From contig NZ_CP046916.1 in NCBI RefSeq assembly GCF_009789675.1, positions 744,001-808,000 of the forward strand: a stretch of 64,000 bases of DNA, read 5' to 3'. The position numbers and the translations under genes were made by a program. The DNA comes from Paraburkholderia acidisoli. GTDB taxonomy: Bacteria; Pseudomonadota; Gammaproteobacteria; Burkholderiales; Burkholderiaceae. Of the stretch, positions 7,971 to 16,896 are shown in pieces. Below the pieces are notes generated by a model that saw only the letters and a list, made by a program, of their open reading frames with translations, ran no database searches and had not been told where the DNA came from. The first letter of the stretch is position 1, and the number at the start of each line of letters is the position of its first letter.

Positions 7971-8054
7971 AGGTCGGGCTGCCCAGGTCGGGCCGCGCAG
8001 GTGGGGCCGCCGAGGTCGGGCCGCGCAGGTGGGGCCACGCAGCTGGGGCCGCCC
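7971..8054. repeat. Tandem repeat, six 14-bp units
   Basis: Six head-to-tail 14-base copies of AGGTSGGGCCGCSC start at 7971, 7985, 7999, 8013, 8027 and 8041. Units 2 and 4 are identical, and the others differ at one to three positions. The array lies between the GST gene start and the end of the next cupin gene. Because 14 is not a multiple of 3 and no gene covers it, it is non-coding and could vary in copy number. Confidence 0.9.
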
Positions 8055-8094
8055 GTCGGCCCGCGCAGGCCGCGTCAGGAGCGCATGCGGCGGA

Positions 8095-8406
8095 TCAAAC
8101 GCTGCCTTCGCGCTCGATCACGAGAATGCGCGCTTCGCCACGGGGATGCGCGACGTGCTCGCAACCCACGTTCGCGAAAAACACGTCGCCGGTTTCGAGC
8201 ACGGCAATGTGTTCCTCGCCCGCCTCGCGGTAGTGCATGTCGACGGTGCCGTCGAGCACCGCGAACACTTCTTCGCCGTCGTTGACGTGCCAACGGTACG
8301 GCTGGTCGGTCCAGTGCAGGCGCACCGTCGTGCCGTTCAGATTGGCGATGTCGAGCGCGCCCCAGGCGCGCGCGGCCGTAAACGTTTTGGGGCGAATGAC
8401 TTTCAT
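8095..8406 (-). CDS. Small cupin-domain protein
   Basis: Single cupin barrel of 103 residues. Motif 1 is RWHVNDGEEVFAVLDG and motif 2 is LETGDVFFANVGCEHVAHP. The His, Glu and second His needed for a metal site are present. It is a typical size for stand-alone cupin_2 proteins. The ribosome site is weak. It is transcribed downstream of the dienelactone hydrolase gene on the same strand with a 70-bp gap, so the two may be cotranscribed. Function is not predictable from sequence. Confidence 0.8.
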   Translation of the reverse strand: MKVIRPKTFTAARAWGALDIANLNGTTVRLHWTDQPYRWHVNDGEEVFAVLDGTVDMHYREAGEEHIAVLETGDVFFANVGCEHVAHPRGEARILVIEREGSV

Positions 8407-8476
8407 GCGAGATACCGGTGAGCAGGTGTGGCGCCCGGCACGCGAGCACGAAAGACCGCGGCGCCTTGCCTCGACC

Positions 8477-9184
8477 TTACTTCCACATCGTCCGGGCCCA
8501 GAAGGTCAGCGAGCGGTCCCACGCAAGCTGTGCCCACACCGGGTCGTATTGCGTGATGGCGATGCGGCCCGGGCCCACGGCCGTTTCGTTCGCGAACGCG
8601 TGATGCGCGAGATAGCGGTGGAACTCCACGTTCACGTTGGCGTCGCGCAGCTTCTGTTCGAGCGTGGCCACGGTTTCGATATTGAACGCCGCGTCCTGCG
8701 TGGCGAAGTGGCCGAGCACCGGCGCGGTGATCTTGCTCGCGTCGATGTACTCGAGCGGCGGGAACCCGTACCAGACCACGGCGGAGTCGATGCCCGGCAC
8801 CATGCTCGCGGCCAGCAGCGTGAGCGCGCCGCCCATGCAGTAGCCCGTCACGCCCACACGCGAGGTGAGCGTCTTGAGGTAGGTGACGGCGCCGTGAATG
8901 TCCTGCGAAGCGGCGTCGCCGAAATTCAGGGCGTCCATCAGGTGATGCGCTTCTTCTTCCTCGACCGTGCTCTTGCCGCGGTAGAGGTCGGGCACGAGCG
9001 CGTAGTAGCCGGCTTGCGCGAGACGGTCGGCCACGCCACGAATCTGGTCGTTCAAGCCCCACCATTCCTGGATCACGACGATGGCGGGCGCGCCTTCCGT
9101 CTGCGCCGGTTTGGCGAGATAGCCTTGCAGCGACTGGCCGTCGGGGCGGTTGAAGGAAATCATGGTGCCGGCGGACTGGGTCAT
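8477..9184 (-). CDS. Dienelactone hydrolase family protein
   Basis: Alpha/beta hydrolase of 235 residues in the dienelactone hydrolase family. The catalytic triad is visible: the nucleophile Cys116 in GYCMGG, Asp164 in ATQDAAF, and His195 in YLAHHAFANE. The EWWGLND loop that supplies the oxyanion/Glu contact is also present (about residues 40-46). The start at 9184 is supported by AGGA eight bases upstream; the open frame extends 11 codons further. The enzyme would cleave lactone or ester bonds, as in chlorocatechol breakdown, but no catechol genes are nearby, so its real substrate is open. Confidence 0.88.
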   Translation of the reverse strand: MTQSAGTMISFNRPDGQSLQGYLAKPAQTEGAPAIVVIQEWWGLNDQIRGVADRLAQAGYYALVPDLYRGKSTVEEEEAHHLMDALNFGDAASQDIHGAVTYLKTLTSRVGVTGYCMGGALTLLAASMVPGIDSAVVWYGFPPLEYIDASKITAPVLGHFATQDAAFNIETVATLEQKLRDANVNVEFHRYLAHHAFANETAVGPGRIAITQYDPVWAQLAWDRSLTFWARTMWK

Positions 9185-9341
9185 GGAGCGTTCCTCGTGA
9201 GTGGGATTCGGTGGCACGTCAGGCGGAATTACGCCGCGCGTGAAAGCCGTAGCATAGCGCTTACGCGTGCGATCTGCGTGTATCGGCCCGATCGGAATGC
9301 GCTGATTTGTCGACCGGATTTGCCAATCCGGGGTGCCGACA

Positions 9342-9761
9342 TCATGCGCCGATCAGATGCAGCACCACGTCGCGCGTATGCGCCACGCGACGATGCTCGA
9401 ACACGTAGATGCCTTGCCACGTGCCCAGCACCGGTTCGCCGTGCTCGACGGGAATCGACAATTGCGTGTGCGTGAGGGCCGTGCGCAGATGCGCGGGCAT
9501 GTCGTCGGGGCCTTCGGTGTCGTGCTCGTAGCGTTGCGGATCTTCGGGCGCGAGCGCTTCGAAATAGCGTTCGAGGTCGCGGCGCACCGAAGCGTCGGCG
9601 TTCTCCTGGATCAGCAGCGACGCCGACGTGTGGCAGCAGAACAGCGTCAACAGTCCCATGTCGATGCCTTGCTCGCGCACGAACGCGCGCACTTCGCGGC
9701 TGATTTCGGTGAGCCCGCGCGTGCGCGTTTTCACACTCAGATGGTGGATGGCCTGGCGCAT
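9342..9761 (-). CDS. YjbQ family protein (UPF0047)
   Basis: Compact 139-residue protein of the YjbQ/UPF0047 family. It has the conserved FCCHTSASLLIQENAD segment and the C-terminal GTWQGIYVFEHR signature. The family forms trimers and some members have thiamine-phosphate-synthase-like activity when overexpressed; physiological role is uncertain. The ATG at 9761 has GGAGAA upstream. Length is standard (about 138-140). It is a single gene, divergent from the nitroreductase gene. Confidence 0.85.
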   Translation of the reverse strand: MRQAIHHLSVKTRTRGLTEISREVRAFVREQGIDMGLLTLFCCHTSASLLIQENADASVRRDLERYFEALAPEDPQRYEHDTEGPDDMPAHLRTALTHTQLSIPVEHGEPVLGTWQGIYVFEHRRVAHTRDVVLHLIGA

Positions 9762-9970
9762 GATCGGTTCTCCGTGGCGGCGCGGAATGGAGTCAGTCTG
9801 AGGCGGTCAGCCTGTCGTAGCGAGGCCGCACGCGGCGTGCCGCATGCTGGTACGATGTCGGGCTTGCCGGCGCGGGCAGGGTTCCTGTTCCGCGAAAACC
9901 GGCGCACCGCATGTTACCGCCGAACCGGACGCACCGGTATCGGCCCACCCTCATTCGAAGGAGCCCGCTC

Positions 9971-10621
9971 TTGAATCTCTCCCGCTTCGCGAAAGCACGC
10001 CATTCCACCAAGGCATTCGACGCCAGCCGCAAGATTCCCGCCGCCGTCATCGAGGAACTCAAGGAACTGGTGCGCTTCAGCCCGTCTTCGGTGAACTCGC
10101 AGCCGTGGCATTTCGTGGTGGCGGAGAGCGACGCGGCCCGCGCGCGCATCGTCAAGGGTATGGACGGCTACGCCTATAACGAGCCGAAAGTCACGCGCGC
10201 TTCGCACGTGATGGTGCTGTGCGTTCGCACCGACATGGACGACGCGCACCTCGCGCAAGTGCTCGCGCAGGAAGAGACCGACGGCCGCTTCGCGAATGCC
10301 GAGGCGAAGGCGGGCCAGGAAAAAACGCGCGCGTTCTACGTGAATCTCAACCGCGAGCGCAACGCGCTGAATGCGTGGATGGAGAAGCAGGCGTATCTCG
10401 CGCTCGGCACCTTGCTGATCGGCGCGGCCACGCTCGAGATCGACGCGTGCCCGATGGAAGGTTTCGACGCGAAGGCGCTCGACGCCGAACTCGGTCTGCG
10501 CGAGCAGGGCTTGACGGCGCTCGCCGTGGTCGCGCTCGGCTACCACAGCGCCGACGACTTCAACGCGAAGCTGCCGAAGTCGCGTCTGCCGGCCGCCACG
10601 GTGTTCACGGACCTCGGCTGA
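9971..10621 (+). CDS. Oxygen-insensitive NAD(P)H nitroreductase, NfsB type
   Basis: FMN-dependent nitroreductase of 216 residues, matching the E. coli NfsB length of 217. Visible are the FMN-phosphate contacts RHSTKAFD near the N-terminus, the SPSSVNSQPWHF motif (about residues 40-51), the QAYLALGTLLIGAATLEID helix and a C-terminal PKSRLPAATVF segment. I place the start at TTG 9971 because AAGGAG lies eight bases before it and the resulting protein aligns with NfsB; the ATG at 9911 would add 20 unlike residues. It reduces quinones and nitro compounds with two-electron transfer. Confidence 0.85.
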   Translation: MNLSRFAKARHSTKAFDASRKIPAAVIEELKELVRFSPSSVNSQPWHFVVAESDAARARIVKGMDGYAYNEPKVTRASHVMVLCVRTDMDDAHLAQVLAQEETDGRFANAEAKAGQEKTRAFYVNLNRERNALNAWMEKQAYLALGTLLIGAATLEIDACPMEGFDAKALDAELGLREQGLTALAVVALGYHSADDFNAKLPKSRLPAATVFTDLG

Positions 10622-10721
10622 GCGGTTCGAGCCATACGCGCGCGACCGCATCCGGTTGCGCGCGCAACCTCCGCAAAGAAACAGCGGCGCCTCGTGCGGC
10701 CGCCACGTAAGGCGGTGAGCG

Positions 10722-11180
10722 ATGCAAGGGATCAAGCGCCGGATCGTCTATGTCACGTTGTTCGAGACGATCGCCATTCTCATCACGGGCACGAGTTTCG
10801 CCTCGCTTTCGGGCAGCGGCATGGACCGCGCGGGCGCGGCGGCGATTTTCTCTTCGCTGATCGCGGTGGTGTGGAATGTCGTGTTCAACGCGCTGTTCGA
10901 GCGCTGGGAAGCGCGCCAGACGAAGCGTGGCCGCGGCACCGCGCGGCGCATCGCGCATGCGGTGGGCTTCGAGGGCGGGCTGATCGTCTTTCTCGTGCCG
11001 ATGATCGCGCTCACGCTGCACGTGCCGCTCGTCGAAGCGTTCTTGATGGACGTCGGCCTTTCGGTGTTTTTTCTCGTGTACGCCTACGTGTACAACCTCA
11101 TTTTCGATACCGTGTTCGGTTTGCCGGCCTCGGCCCTGCCGCTCGACACTCCCGCCACTGACCGGCAACCTCACGCGTAA
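10722..11180 (+). CDS. PACE family proton-coupled efflux transporter (AceI-like)
   Basis: Inner-membrane protein of 152 residues with two tandem bacterial transmembrane pair domains, i.e. four helices. Glu15 in the VTLFETIAI segment matches the key acidic residue of AceI. The WNVVFNALFERWE motif of the first pair has its partner YVYNLIFDTVFG in the second. The family exports biocides such as chlorhexidine and also short-chain diamines. A GGTGAGCG ribosome site precedes the ATG. Its stop is one base from the stop of the convergent next gene. Confidence 0.88.
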   Translation: MQGIKRRIVYVTLFETIAILITGTSFASLSGSGMDRAGAAAIFSSLIAVVWNVVFNALFERWEARQTKRGRGTARRIAHAVGFEGGLIVFLVPMIALTLHVPLVEAFLMDVGLSVFFLVYAYVYNLIFDTVFGLPASALPLDTPATDRQPHA

Positions 11181-11181
11181 G

Positions 11182-11631
11182 TTACTGCACGCTGTAGCCG
11201 CGCCCCTGCATGCACGCGCCGTACGAACGCCAGTAGGTGCTCATCGCGGCGCTTTGCGCCTGTTGCGATGCCTGGGCCTGCGCCGCGTGTTCGCGCCGCG
11301 CGCGCACGCCGCCCGCGAGCGCACCCGCCGTCGCACCAACAGCCGCGCCGTGCCCCGCGTCGTTGCCGCTCACATCGCCGATGATCGCGCCCGCCGCCGC
11401 ACCGCGCGCCGCACCGCCCACGCGCGCGCCCGTGGGGCCGCCTTGCGGCGGCGGTGCCTGCGAAGCCGCAACGGGATCGACGCCCGTGTTCTGCTTCGCC
11501 CATGCGTAACAGGCGGCATCGTCTTGCTGCTGCAACTGCGGGCTCTGGCCGTGCGCGGGATAAATGGCGGGTTTCTGCGCGAAGGCGAGTGAGCATGCGC
11601 CCAGCAGCAGGCATGCGGAGAGACGCTTCAT
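11182..11631 (-). CDS. Exported glycine-zipper protein
   Basis: Secreted or outer-membrane-associated protein of 149 residues. A signal peptide of about 18 residues (MKRLSACLLLGACSLAFA) is followed by a Cys-containing YAWAKQNTGVDP segment. A Gly/Ala-rich glycine zipper follows at about residues 65-108 (GAARGAAAGAIIGDVSG). The C-terminus MSTYWRSYGACMQGRGYSVQ carries a second conserved cysteine, so a disulfide is plausible. Many Burkholderia genomes have such proteins of unknown role. A good GAGGAG site precedes the ATG. Confidence 0.75.
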   Translation of the reverse strand: MKRLSACLLLGACSLAFAQKPAIYPAHGQSPQLQQQDDAACYAWAKQNTGVDPVAASQAPPPQGGPTGARVGGAARGAAAGAIIGDVSGNDAGHGAAVGATAGALAGGVRARREHAAQAQASQQAQSAAMSTYWRSYGACMQGRGYSVQ

Positions 11632-11947
11632 GAAGGACTCCTCGTTATCGAGTGTATTGCGCGGCGTAACGCGCTGCGCACGCGTGACGCGGCAGCATGT
11701 TTGATTTCATGGCGTGGCGTGCCGCCTGGGGCGAGAGGCGAGGAATGCGCGTGCGAAAGCGGCAAGCTGACGCTTCAGCATAGTCGATGGATTCGGGTGT
11801 CCGTTCGCGGATGCGCAGCGCGGTGCGCGTGTGCGTCAAGGCGCGCCGGGCAGGCGCTGCCGGCGAAGGCGGATGGCGGTTGCAAAACCGCAATCGAATG
11901 AAAACATCCGGCGCGGTAAGGCCGGCGATGCCGCGTGTGCCGGCGCG
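11632..11947. other. 316-bp intergenic stretch
   Basis: Between the divergent start of the glycine-zipper gene and the stop of the efflux channel gene. I see no convincing gene. It holds a short stem (GCGGTT, 4-base loop, AACCGC) at 11876-11891 that could mark the 3' end of the efflux operon, but no U-tract follows on the minus strand. Confidence 0.4.
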
Positions 11948-13549
11948 TTATTGCGTCGCTGCGCCGCTCGCCGCGCTCGCGTTGCCCGCCGTTGCTGCCG
12001 AGTCGGAAGCGCTCGTGGCGGAATTTGCCGAAAGCCGCTGCGGATGCAGCGCATCGTGCAGGTCGCCGTTCCAGCCGCCGCCCAGGTCGCCGATCAGCGC
12101 CGCCGCGTCGAGCAGGCGTGTCTGCTGCACGTTGAGCGCGGTCTGCTGGCTCGACAGTTGCGTGGCCTGCGCCGTGGCGACGGTCGTGTAGTCGACGGTC
12201 CCGGCCTGATATTCGTCCTGGGCGATTTGCGCGCCGTGCGTGGCGTCGCGTACCACGGCGTCGAGCATGTCGGCCTGCTGGCCGAGAATGCGCAAGCCCG
12301 AGAGGTCGTTTTCGACGTTCTGGAACGCGGTAAGCACGGTGCCGCGATAGTTCGCCACGGCGGCGTCGTAGCTCGCGCGCGCCGCAGCCACCTGGCCGCT
12401 GCGCTCGCCGCCGTCGAAGACCGTTTCGGTCGCGCTCGCGCCCAGCGACCACACATAGTTGCCGATATGCAGCAGGCCCGAGATGGGCGACTGCGTGAAG
12501 CCGTCGAGCGCCGAGAGTGAGATGGTCGGGTAATACGCGGAAATCGCCACACCAATGGCCGCATTCGCCGAAGCCATTTGCCGCTCGGCCGTGGCGACGT
12601 CGGGGCGGCGTTGCAGGATCGTCGAGGGCACGCCCGCGGGAATCACGGGCAAGGTGGGCAATTTTGCGCTGTGCGGGATTGTCACGTCTTCGGGATTGCG
12701 GCCCACCAGCACGGCAATCGCGTGTTCGTACTGCGCGCGCGAGACGCCCAGCGCGATCAGGCTGGCTTGCGCGCTTTCGAGTTGCGTGCGCGCCGAAATC
12801 AGGTCCGAAGGCGCGACCGTGCCCGCGCTGTCCTGGTCGGACACCACGCGCAAAAAGTTCTGGTACGCGGTCACGGTCTGCGTGAGCAGGTCGATGTCCG
12901 CATCGGCGATACGCAGCTGGATCACCGCGTTCGCGAGCGCGATCTGTTCGGACAACGTCGCATTCGCGAGCGTGGCTTCGCTCGCCTGCGCGGTAGCCGA
13001 TTGCTCTTCGATCTGGCGCCGTACCTGGCCCCAGAAGTCGGGCGCCCAGCTCACGTTGCCTTCGAGCGAGCCGCTGTTGACGATGCGCGCGCCGCTCGAC
13101 TGGCCGAGCGCGCTCAACGTGCTCGACGTGGACCCGGTGCCCGCGCGCTCGCGCTGCGCCGACCCTGTGATGCCGATGGTCGGAAAGAGGCTCGCGCGTG
13201 CCACACGCACTTCGGCGAGCGCTTCCTGATAGTTCGCGTAGCTCTGCCGCACGGTCTGGTTCGACACCGCCACGAGCGGTTCGAGTTCGTCGAGCAGCGG
13301 GTCCTGGAACGCGGTCCACCAGTCGCCTTTCGGGCCTTGCGCGGCGTCGGGCTCGGCCTGGGTCCAGCCGGGCAGTTCCTTCCACTGCGCAGGCACGTTC
13401 ACCTGCGGCCGGTGATAGTCGGGGCCCACCATGCAGCCCGCGAGCAGGGCGGCGGAAAGCGGCAGCAGGCGCGCGGCCAGGCGAGTCAGACGCGGAAGAC
13501 GGGGCGCGGCGTGGCGCAGGAGCGATCGGTCAAAACGGGTCTTCTTCAT
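11948..13549 (-). CDS. NodT-family outer-membrane efflux lipoprotein (RND channel)
   Basis: Outer-membrane factor of 533 residues that forms the exit duct of a tripartite RND pump. The N-terminus carries a lipoprotein signal with lipobox LLAGC (Cys39) and then the family start MVGPDYHRP. Two repeated OEP domains follow. The C-terminus ends in a Ser/Ala-rich tail. It is the last gene of a four-gene operon, and its ATG overlaps the stop of the preceding permease gene by four bases (ATGA), implying translational coupling. Length is at the upper end for NodT proteins (about 480-510) because of the long leader and tail. Confidence 0.9.
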   Translation of the reverse strand: MKKTRFDRSLLRHAAPRLPRLTRLAARLLPLSAALLAGCMVGPDYHRPQVNVPAQWKELPGWTQAEPDAAQGPKGDWWTAFQDPLLDELEPLVAVSNQTVRQSYANYQEALAEVRVARASLFPTIGITGSAQRERAGTGSTSSTLSALGQSSGARIVNSGSLEGNVSWAPDFWGQVRRQIEEQSATAQASEATLANATLSEQIALANAVIQLRIADADIDLLTQTVTAYQNFLRVVSDQDSAGTVAPSDLISARTQLESAQASLIALGVSRAQYEHAIAVLVGRNPEDVTIPHSAKLPTLPVIPAGVPSTILQRRPDVATAERQMASANAAIGVAISAYYPTISLSALDGFTQSPISGLLHIGNYVWSLGASATETVFDGGERSGQVAAARASYDAAVANYRGTVLTAFQNVENDLSGLRILGQQADMLDAVVRDATHGAQIAQDEYQAGTVDYTTVATAQATQLSSQQTALNVQQTRLLDAAALIGDLGGGWNGDLHDALHPQRLSANSATSASDSAATAGNASAASGAATQ

Positions 13550-16500
13550 GATGCGCTCTCGTTGGCGTCGGTGGCGTCGCTTGCGTTGCCGGCGTCGGGG
13601 TTGTTGCGGTTCCAGGGCAGACGCGCCGACCAGCGCGCGAGCCGCGCGCGCAGGCGGTCGAGGAACAGATAGATCACGGGCGTGGTGTAGAGCGTGAAGA
13701 CCTGGCTGAAGATCAGGCCGCCCATCACCGTCACGCCGAGTGGTTGACGCAGCGACGCGCCCTGGCCGATGCCCACCGCGAGCGGCACCGCGCCCAGCAC
13801 CGCGGCGAACGTCGTCATCATGATCGGGCGCAGGCGCACCACGGCCGCTTCGTGAATCGCGCGGCGCGCGTCCATGCCCTCGTGGCGCTGCAATTGAATC
13901 GCCACGTCCACCATCATGATGCCGTTCTTCTTGACGATGCCGATCAGCAGAATGATGCCGATCATCGCGATCACCGAGAACGGCGTGCCGAAGATCAGCA
14001 TGGCGAGCGTCGCGCCGATCCCGGCCGAAGGCAAGGTGGACAGAATCGTGAGCGGGTGGATCGTGTTTTCGTACAGGACGCCCAGCACGATGTACACCAC
14101 GGCCAGCGCCGCGAGAATCAGCAGCGGCACGGTGCCCATCGACTGCGCGTACGCCTGCGCCGCGCCCGCGAACGCGCCGTGAATGGAGGCGGGCATGCCG
14201 ATGTCGCGCTCGGCTTTCTCGATGACGGTGCTCGCCTCGGAGAGCGAACCGCCCTCGGGCAGATTGAACGAGACCGTGCCCGCCACCTCGGTGCCCTGAT
14301 GGTTCACCTGGGTGGCGGTGTGGTTCGTGGTCCAGTTCATGAGCGCCGTGAGCGGCACCATGGTTTCGGCGGCGGTGCTGTCCGCGCTGCCGCTCGAACT
14401 GCCGCCCTTGCTGTTGGCGATCGAGTTGGTCTGCTGGTTCGCCACGGCGTTGGCGTTGCGGGAATTGGTGTTGCTGCTCGCGCTGGACGTGCTGCTTTCG
14501 GCGGTGAAGGCCGTGACGCCGGACACGGTGCTGCTCGACATCTGCGTTTGCGCCGAGCCGTTCGCGTTGCCCGCCGCCGTGCTGAGCCAGATATGGTCGA
14601 ACGACTGCGGATACTGCCAGTATTCGGGCGCGACTTCCATCACCACGAAGTACTGGTTGATCGCGTTGTAAATGGTCGATACCGTGCGCTGGCCGAAGGC
14701 GTCATAGAGCACGCTGTCGATCTGGTTCGGATCGAAGCCGTAGCGCTTGGCCGTCGCACGGTTCACCGTCATCATCGCTTGCAGGCCGTTTTGCTGCAGG
14801 TCCGAATTCACGTCGGTGAGCGTGCCGTGGTACTTGTTCAACTCCGTCACGAGGCGCGGCACCCACGTGAACAGCGCGTCGGCGTCGTCGCTCGTGAGCG
14901 TGTACTGGTACTCGGCCGCCGCCTGCCGCCCGCCGATCTGCAAGTCCTGCTGCGCCTGCAGGAAGAGGCGCGCGCCCGAGACCGCGTTGAGCTTGGGCCG
15001 CAAGCGGTTCACGACCTGGGTGGCCGAGAGATGCCGCTGCGCGAGCGGTTTCAGTTCGATGAATACGGTGGCCGTGTTGAGCGCGCGGCCGCCCGTGAAG
15101 CCCGCGACCGATTCCACTGCAGGGTCCTGCTTCACGATGGCCTGCAATTGCGCGAGCTTCTTCTCCATGGCCGTGAACGACACGCTCTGGTCGGCAATGA
15201 TCTGGCCGATCAGAATGCCCGTGTCCTGCTCGGGAAAGAACGTGCCCGAGAGCAGCTTCATGAGAAATACGTTGGCTACCAGCAGCGCGAACAGCGTGAA
15301 GATGATGAGCGCCGCGTGATCGAGCACGCTGTCGAGCGTGCGCGAATAGAACTGTTTGAAGCGCTCGAATTGCGCGTCGATCCAGCGCGCCACGCGCGAC
15401 GGTTCGCGGTGCATCTGCTCGCGCTTGAGCACGTACGCGCACATGGTGGGCGTGACCGTGAGCGAGATGATGAGCGAGATGACGATGGCGATGGAGAGCG
15501 TCATCGCGAACTCGTGGAACAGCAGGCCGACGATGCCCGGCATCAGCAGGATCGGCAGGAACACGGCGATCAGCGAAAGACTCATGGAGATCACGGTGAA
15601 GCCCACTTCCTTCGCGCCGATCAACGCGGCTTCCTTCGGGTCGAGCCCGGCCTCCACGTGGCGCACGATGTTTTCGAGCACGACCACGGCGTCGTCCACC
15701 ACGAAGCCGGTGCCAATCGTGAGCGCCATCAGCGAAAGACTGTCGATGCTATAGCCGAGCAGCCACATCGGGCCGAAAGTGCCGACGATGGAGAGCGGCA
15801 GCGCGACCGCGGGAATGAGGGTCGCGCGCGGCGAAAGCAGGAACACGAACACCACGCCAATCACGAGCAGCACGGCGATAAAGAGTGTGCGTTCGGTGTC
15901 GGCCACGGAAGATCGTACGGACTCCGAGCGATCCACGGCCACGTTCACCTTGATGGTGGCGGGCAGCGCGGCCTCGATATTGGGCAGGCGCGCCTGGATC
16001 TGCTGCACGGTCTTGACGACGTTGCTGCCCGGCATGGGATAGACGATCACGAGCACCGCCGACTTGCCGTTGTACAGGCCGGCATTGCGGATGTTTTCGT
16101 TCGAGTCACGCACGGTGCCCACGTCGCGCAGGAACACGGGCGCGCCGTCGCGATACGCGATCACGACGTCGCCGAACGGCTTCGCGTTGCTGATCTGGTC
16201 GTTCGAGATGACTTCGAAGCGCTGGTCGCCCTGGTCGAGGTGACCCTTCGCGCTGTTCGCATTGGCCGCGCCAATGGCGGCGCGCACGTCCTCCAGGCCG
16301 ATGCCGTAACTGTTGAGCTTGCCCGGCTGCAACTCCACGCGCACCGAAGGCAGCGCGCCGCCGCCCAGCGTGATCTGGCCCACGCCGTCCACCTGCGAAA
16401 GCTGCTGCATGATGACCGAGTCGGCGGAGTCGTAGAGCTGCGCTTTCGTGAGCGTGTCCGAGGTGAGCGCGAGCACCATGATCGGCGCGCTCGCGGGGTT

Positions 16501-16896
16501 GTATTGCCGATACGTAGGGTTGCTGCGCAGCGTGGTGGGCAAGTCGCCGCGCGAAGCCTGAATGGCCGCTTCCACGTCGCGCGCCGCGCCGTTGATGTCG
16601 CGGTTCAGGCCGAACACCACCACGATCAGCGAAGAACCCACGTTGTTGATCGACGTGAGCTGGCTCACGTCGGCGATGGTGCCGAGCCGCCGTTCGAGCG
16701 GCTCGGCCACGGTGGAGGCCATGATGTCGGGGCTCGCGCCCGCCATTTGCGCCTGCACGACGATCACGGGATACGCGATGTTCGGCAGCGGCGCCACGGG
16801 CAGGCGGAAGAATGCCAGCACGCCCGCAAGCAGGATCGCGATCGCGAGCAGCGAAGTCGCGACCGGCCGGCGGATGAAAAGCGCCGAGATGTTCAC
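13546..16896 (-). CDS. RND efflux permease, MdtC-like subunit with Ser/Asn-rich insertion
   Basis: Inner-membrane proton-driven pump subunit of 1116 residues. It has the RND topology: TM1 near the N-terminus, two large periplasmic loops, and the TM4 proton-relay pair Asp401-Asp402 in GFVVDDAVVVLENIV. The repeat half has PSAGIGATLAMLIFG and GIVKKNGIMMVD. It is about 90 residues longer than E. coli MdtC; the excess is a Ser/Asn/Thr/Ala-rich stretch at about residues 774-845 in the second periplasmic loop. It overlaps the upstream permease gene by four bases and the downstream channel gene by four. It probably forms a heteromeric B2C-type pump with its neighbour. Confidence 0.92.
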   Translation of the reverse strand: MNISALFIRRPVATSLLAIAILLAGVLAFFRLPVAPLPNIAYPVIVVQAQMAGASPDIMASTVAEPLERRLGTIADVSQLTSINNVGSSLIVVVFGLNRDINGAARDVEAAIQASRGDLPTTLRSNPTYRQYNPASAPIMVLALTSDTLTKAQLYDSADSVIMQQLSQVDGVGQITLGGGALPSVRVELQPGKLNSYGIGLEDVRAAIGAANANSAKGHLDQGDQRFEVISNDQISNAKPFGDVVIAYRDGAPVFLRDVGTVRDSNENIRNAGLYNGKSAVLVIVYPMPGSNVVKTVQQIQARLPNIEAALPATIKVNVAVDRSESVRSSVADTERTLFIAVLLVIGVVFVFLLSPRATLIPAVALPLSIVGTFGPMWLLGYSIDSLSLMALTIGTGFVVDDAVVVLENIVRHVEAGLDPKEAALIGAKEVGFTVISMSLSLIAVFLPILLMPGIVGLLFHEFAMTLSIAIVISLIISLTVTPTMCAYVLKREQMHREPSRVARWIDAQFERFKQFYSRTLDSVLDHAALIIFTLFALLVANVFLMKLLSGTFFPEQDTGILIGQIIADQSVSFTAMEKKLAQLQAIVKQDPAVESVAGFTGGRALNTATVFIELKPLAQRHLSATQVVNRLRPKLNAVSGARLFLQAQQDLQIGGRQAAAEYQYTLTSDDADALFTWVPRLVTELNKYHGTLTDVNSDLQQNGLQAMMTVNRATAKRYGFDPNQIDSVLYDAFGQRTVSTIYNAINQYFVVMEVAPEYWQYPQSFDHIWLSTAAGNANGSAQTQMSSSTVSGVTAFTAESSTSSASSNTNSRNANAVANQQTNSIANSKGGSSSGSADSTAAETMVPLTALMNWTTNHTATQVNHQGTEVAGTVSFNLPEGGSLSEASTVIEKAERDIGMPASIHGAFAGAAQAYAQSMGTVPLLILAALAVVYIVLGVLYENTIHPLTILSTLPSAGIGATLAMLIFGTPFSVIAMIGIILLIGIVKKNGIMMVDVAIQLQRHEGMDARRAIHEAAVVRLRPIMMTTFAAVLGAVPLAVGIGQGASLRQPLGVTVMGGLIFSQVFTLYTTPVIYLFLDRLRARLARWSARLPWNRNNPDAGNASDATDANESAS

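Noticed and set aside
7971..8054. Possible CRISPR array
   Set aside because: Units are only 14 bp, contiguous with no spacers, and no cas genes are present.
9911..9970. ATG start for the nitroreductase
   Set aside because: The 20 added residues do not match NfsB; TTG 9971 has an AAGGAG site at correct spacing.
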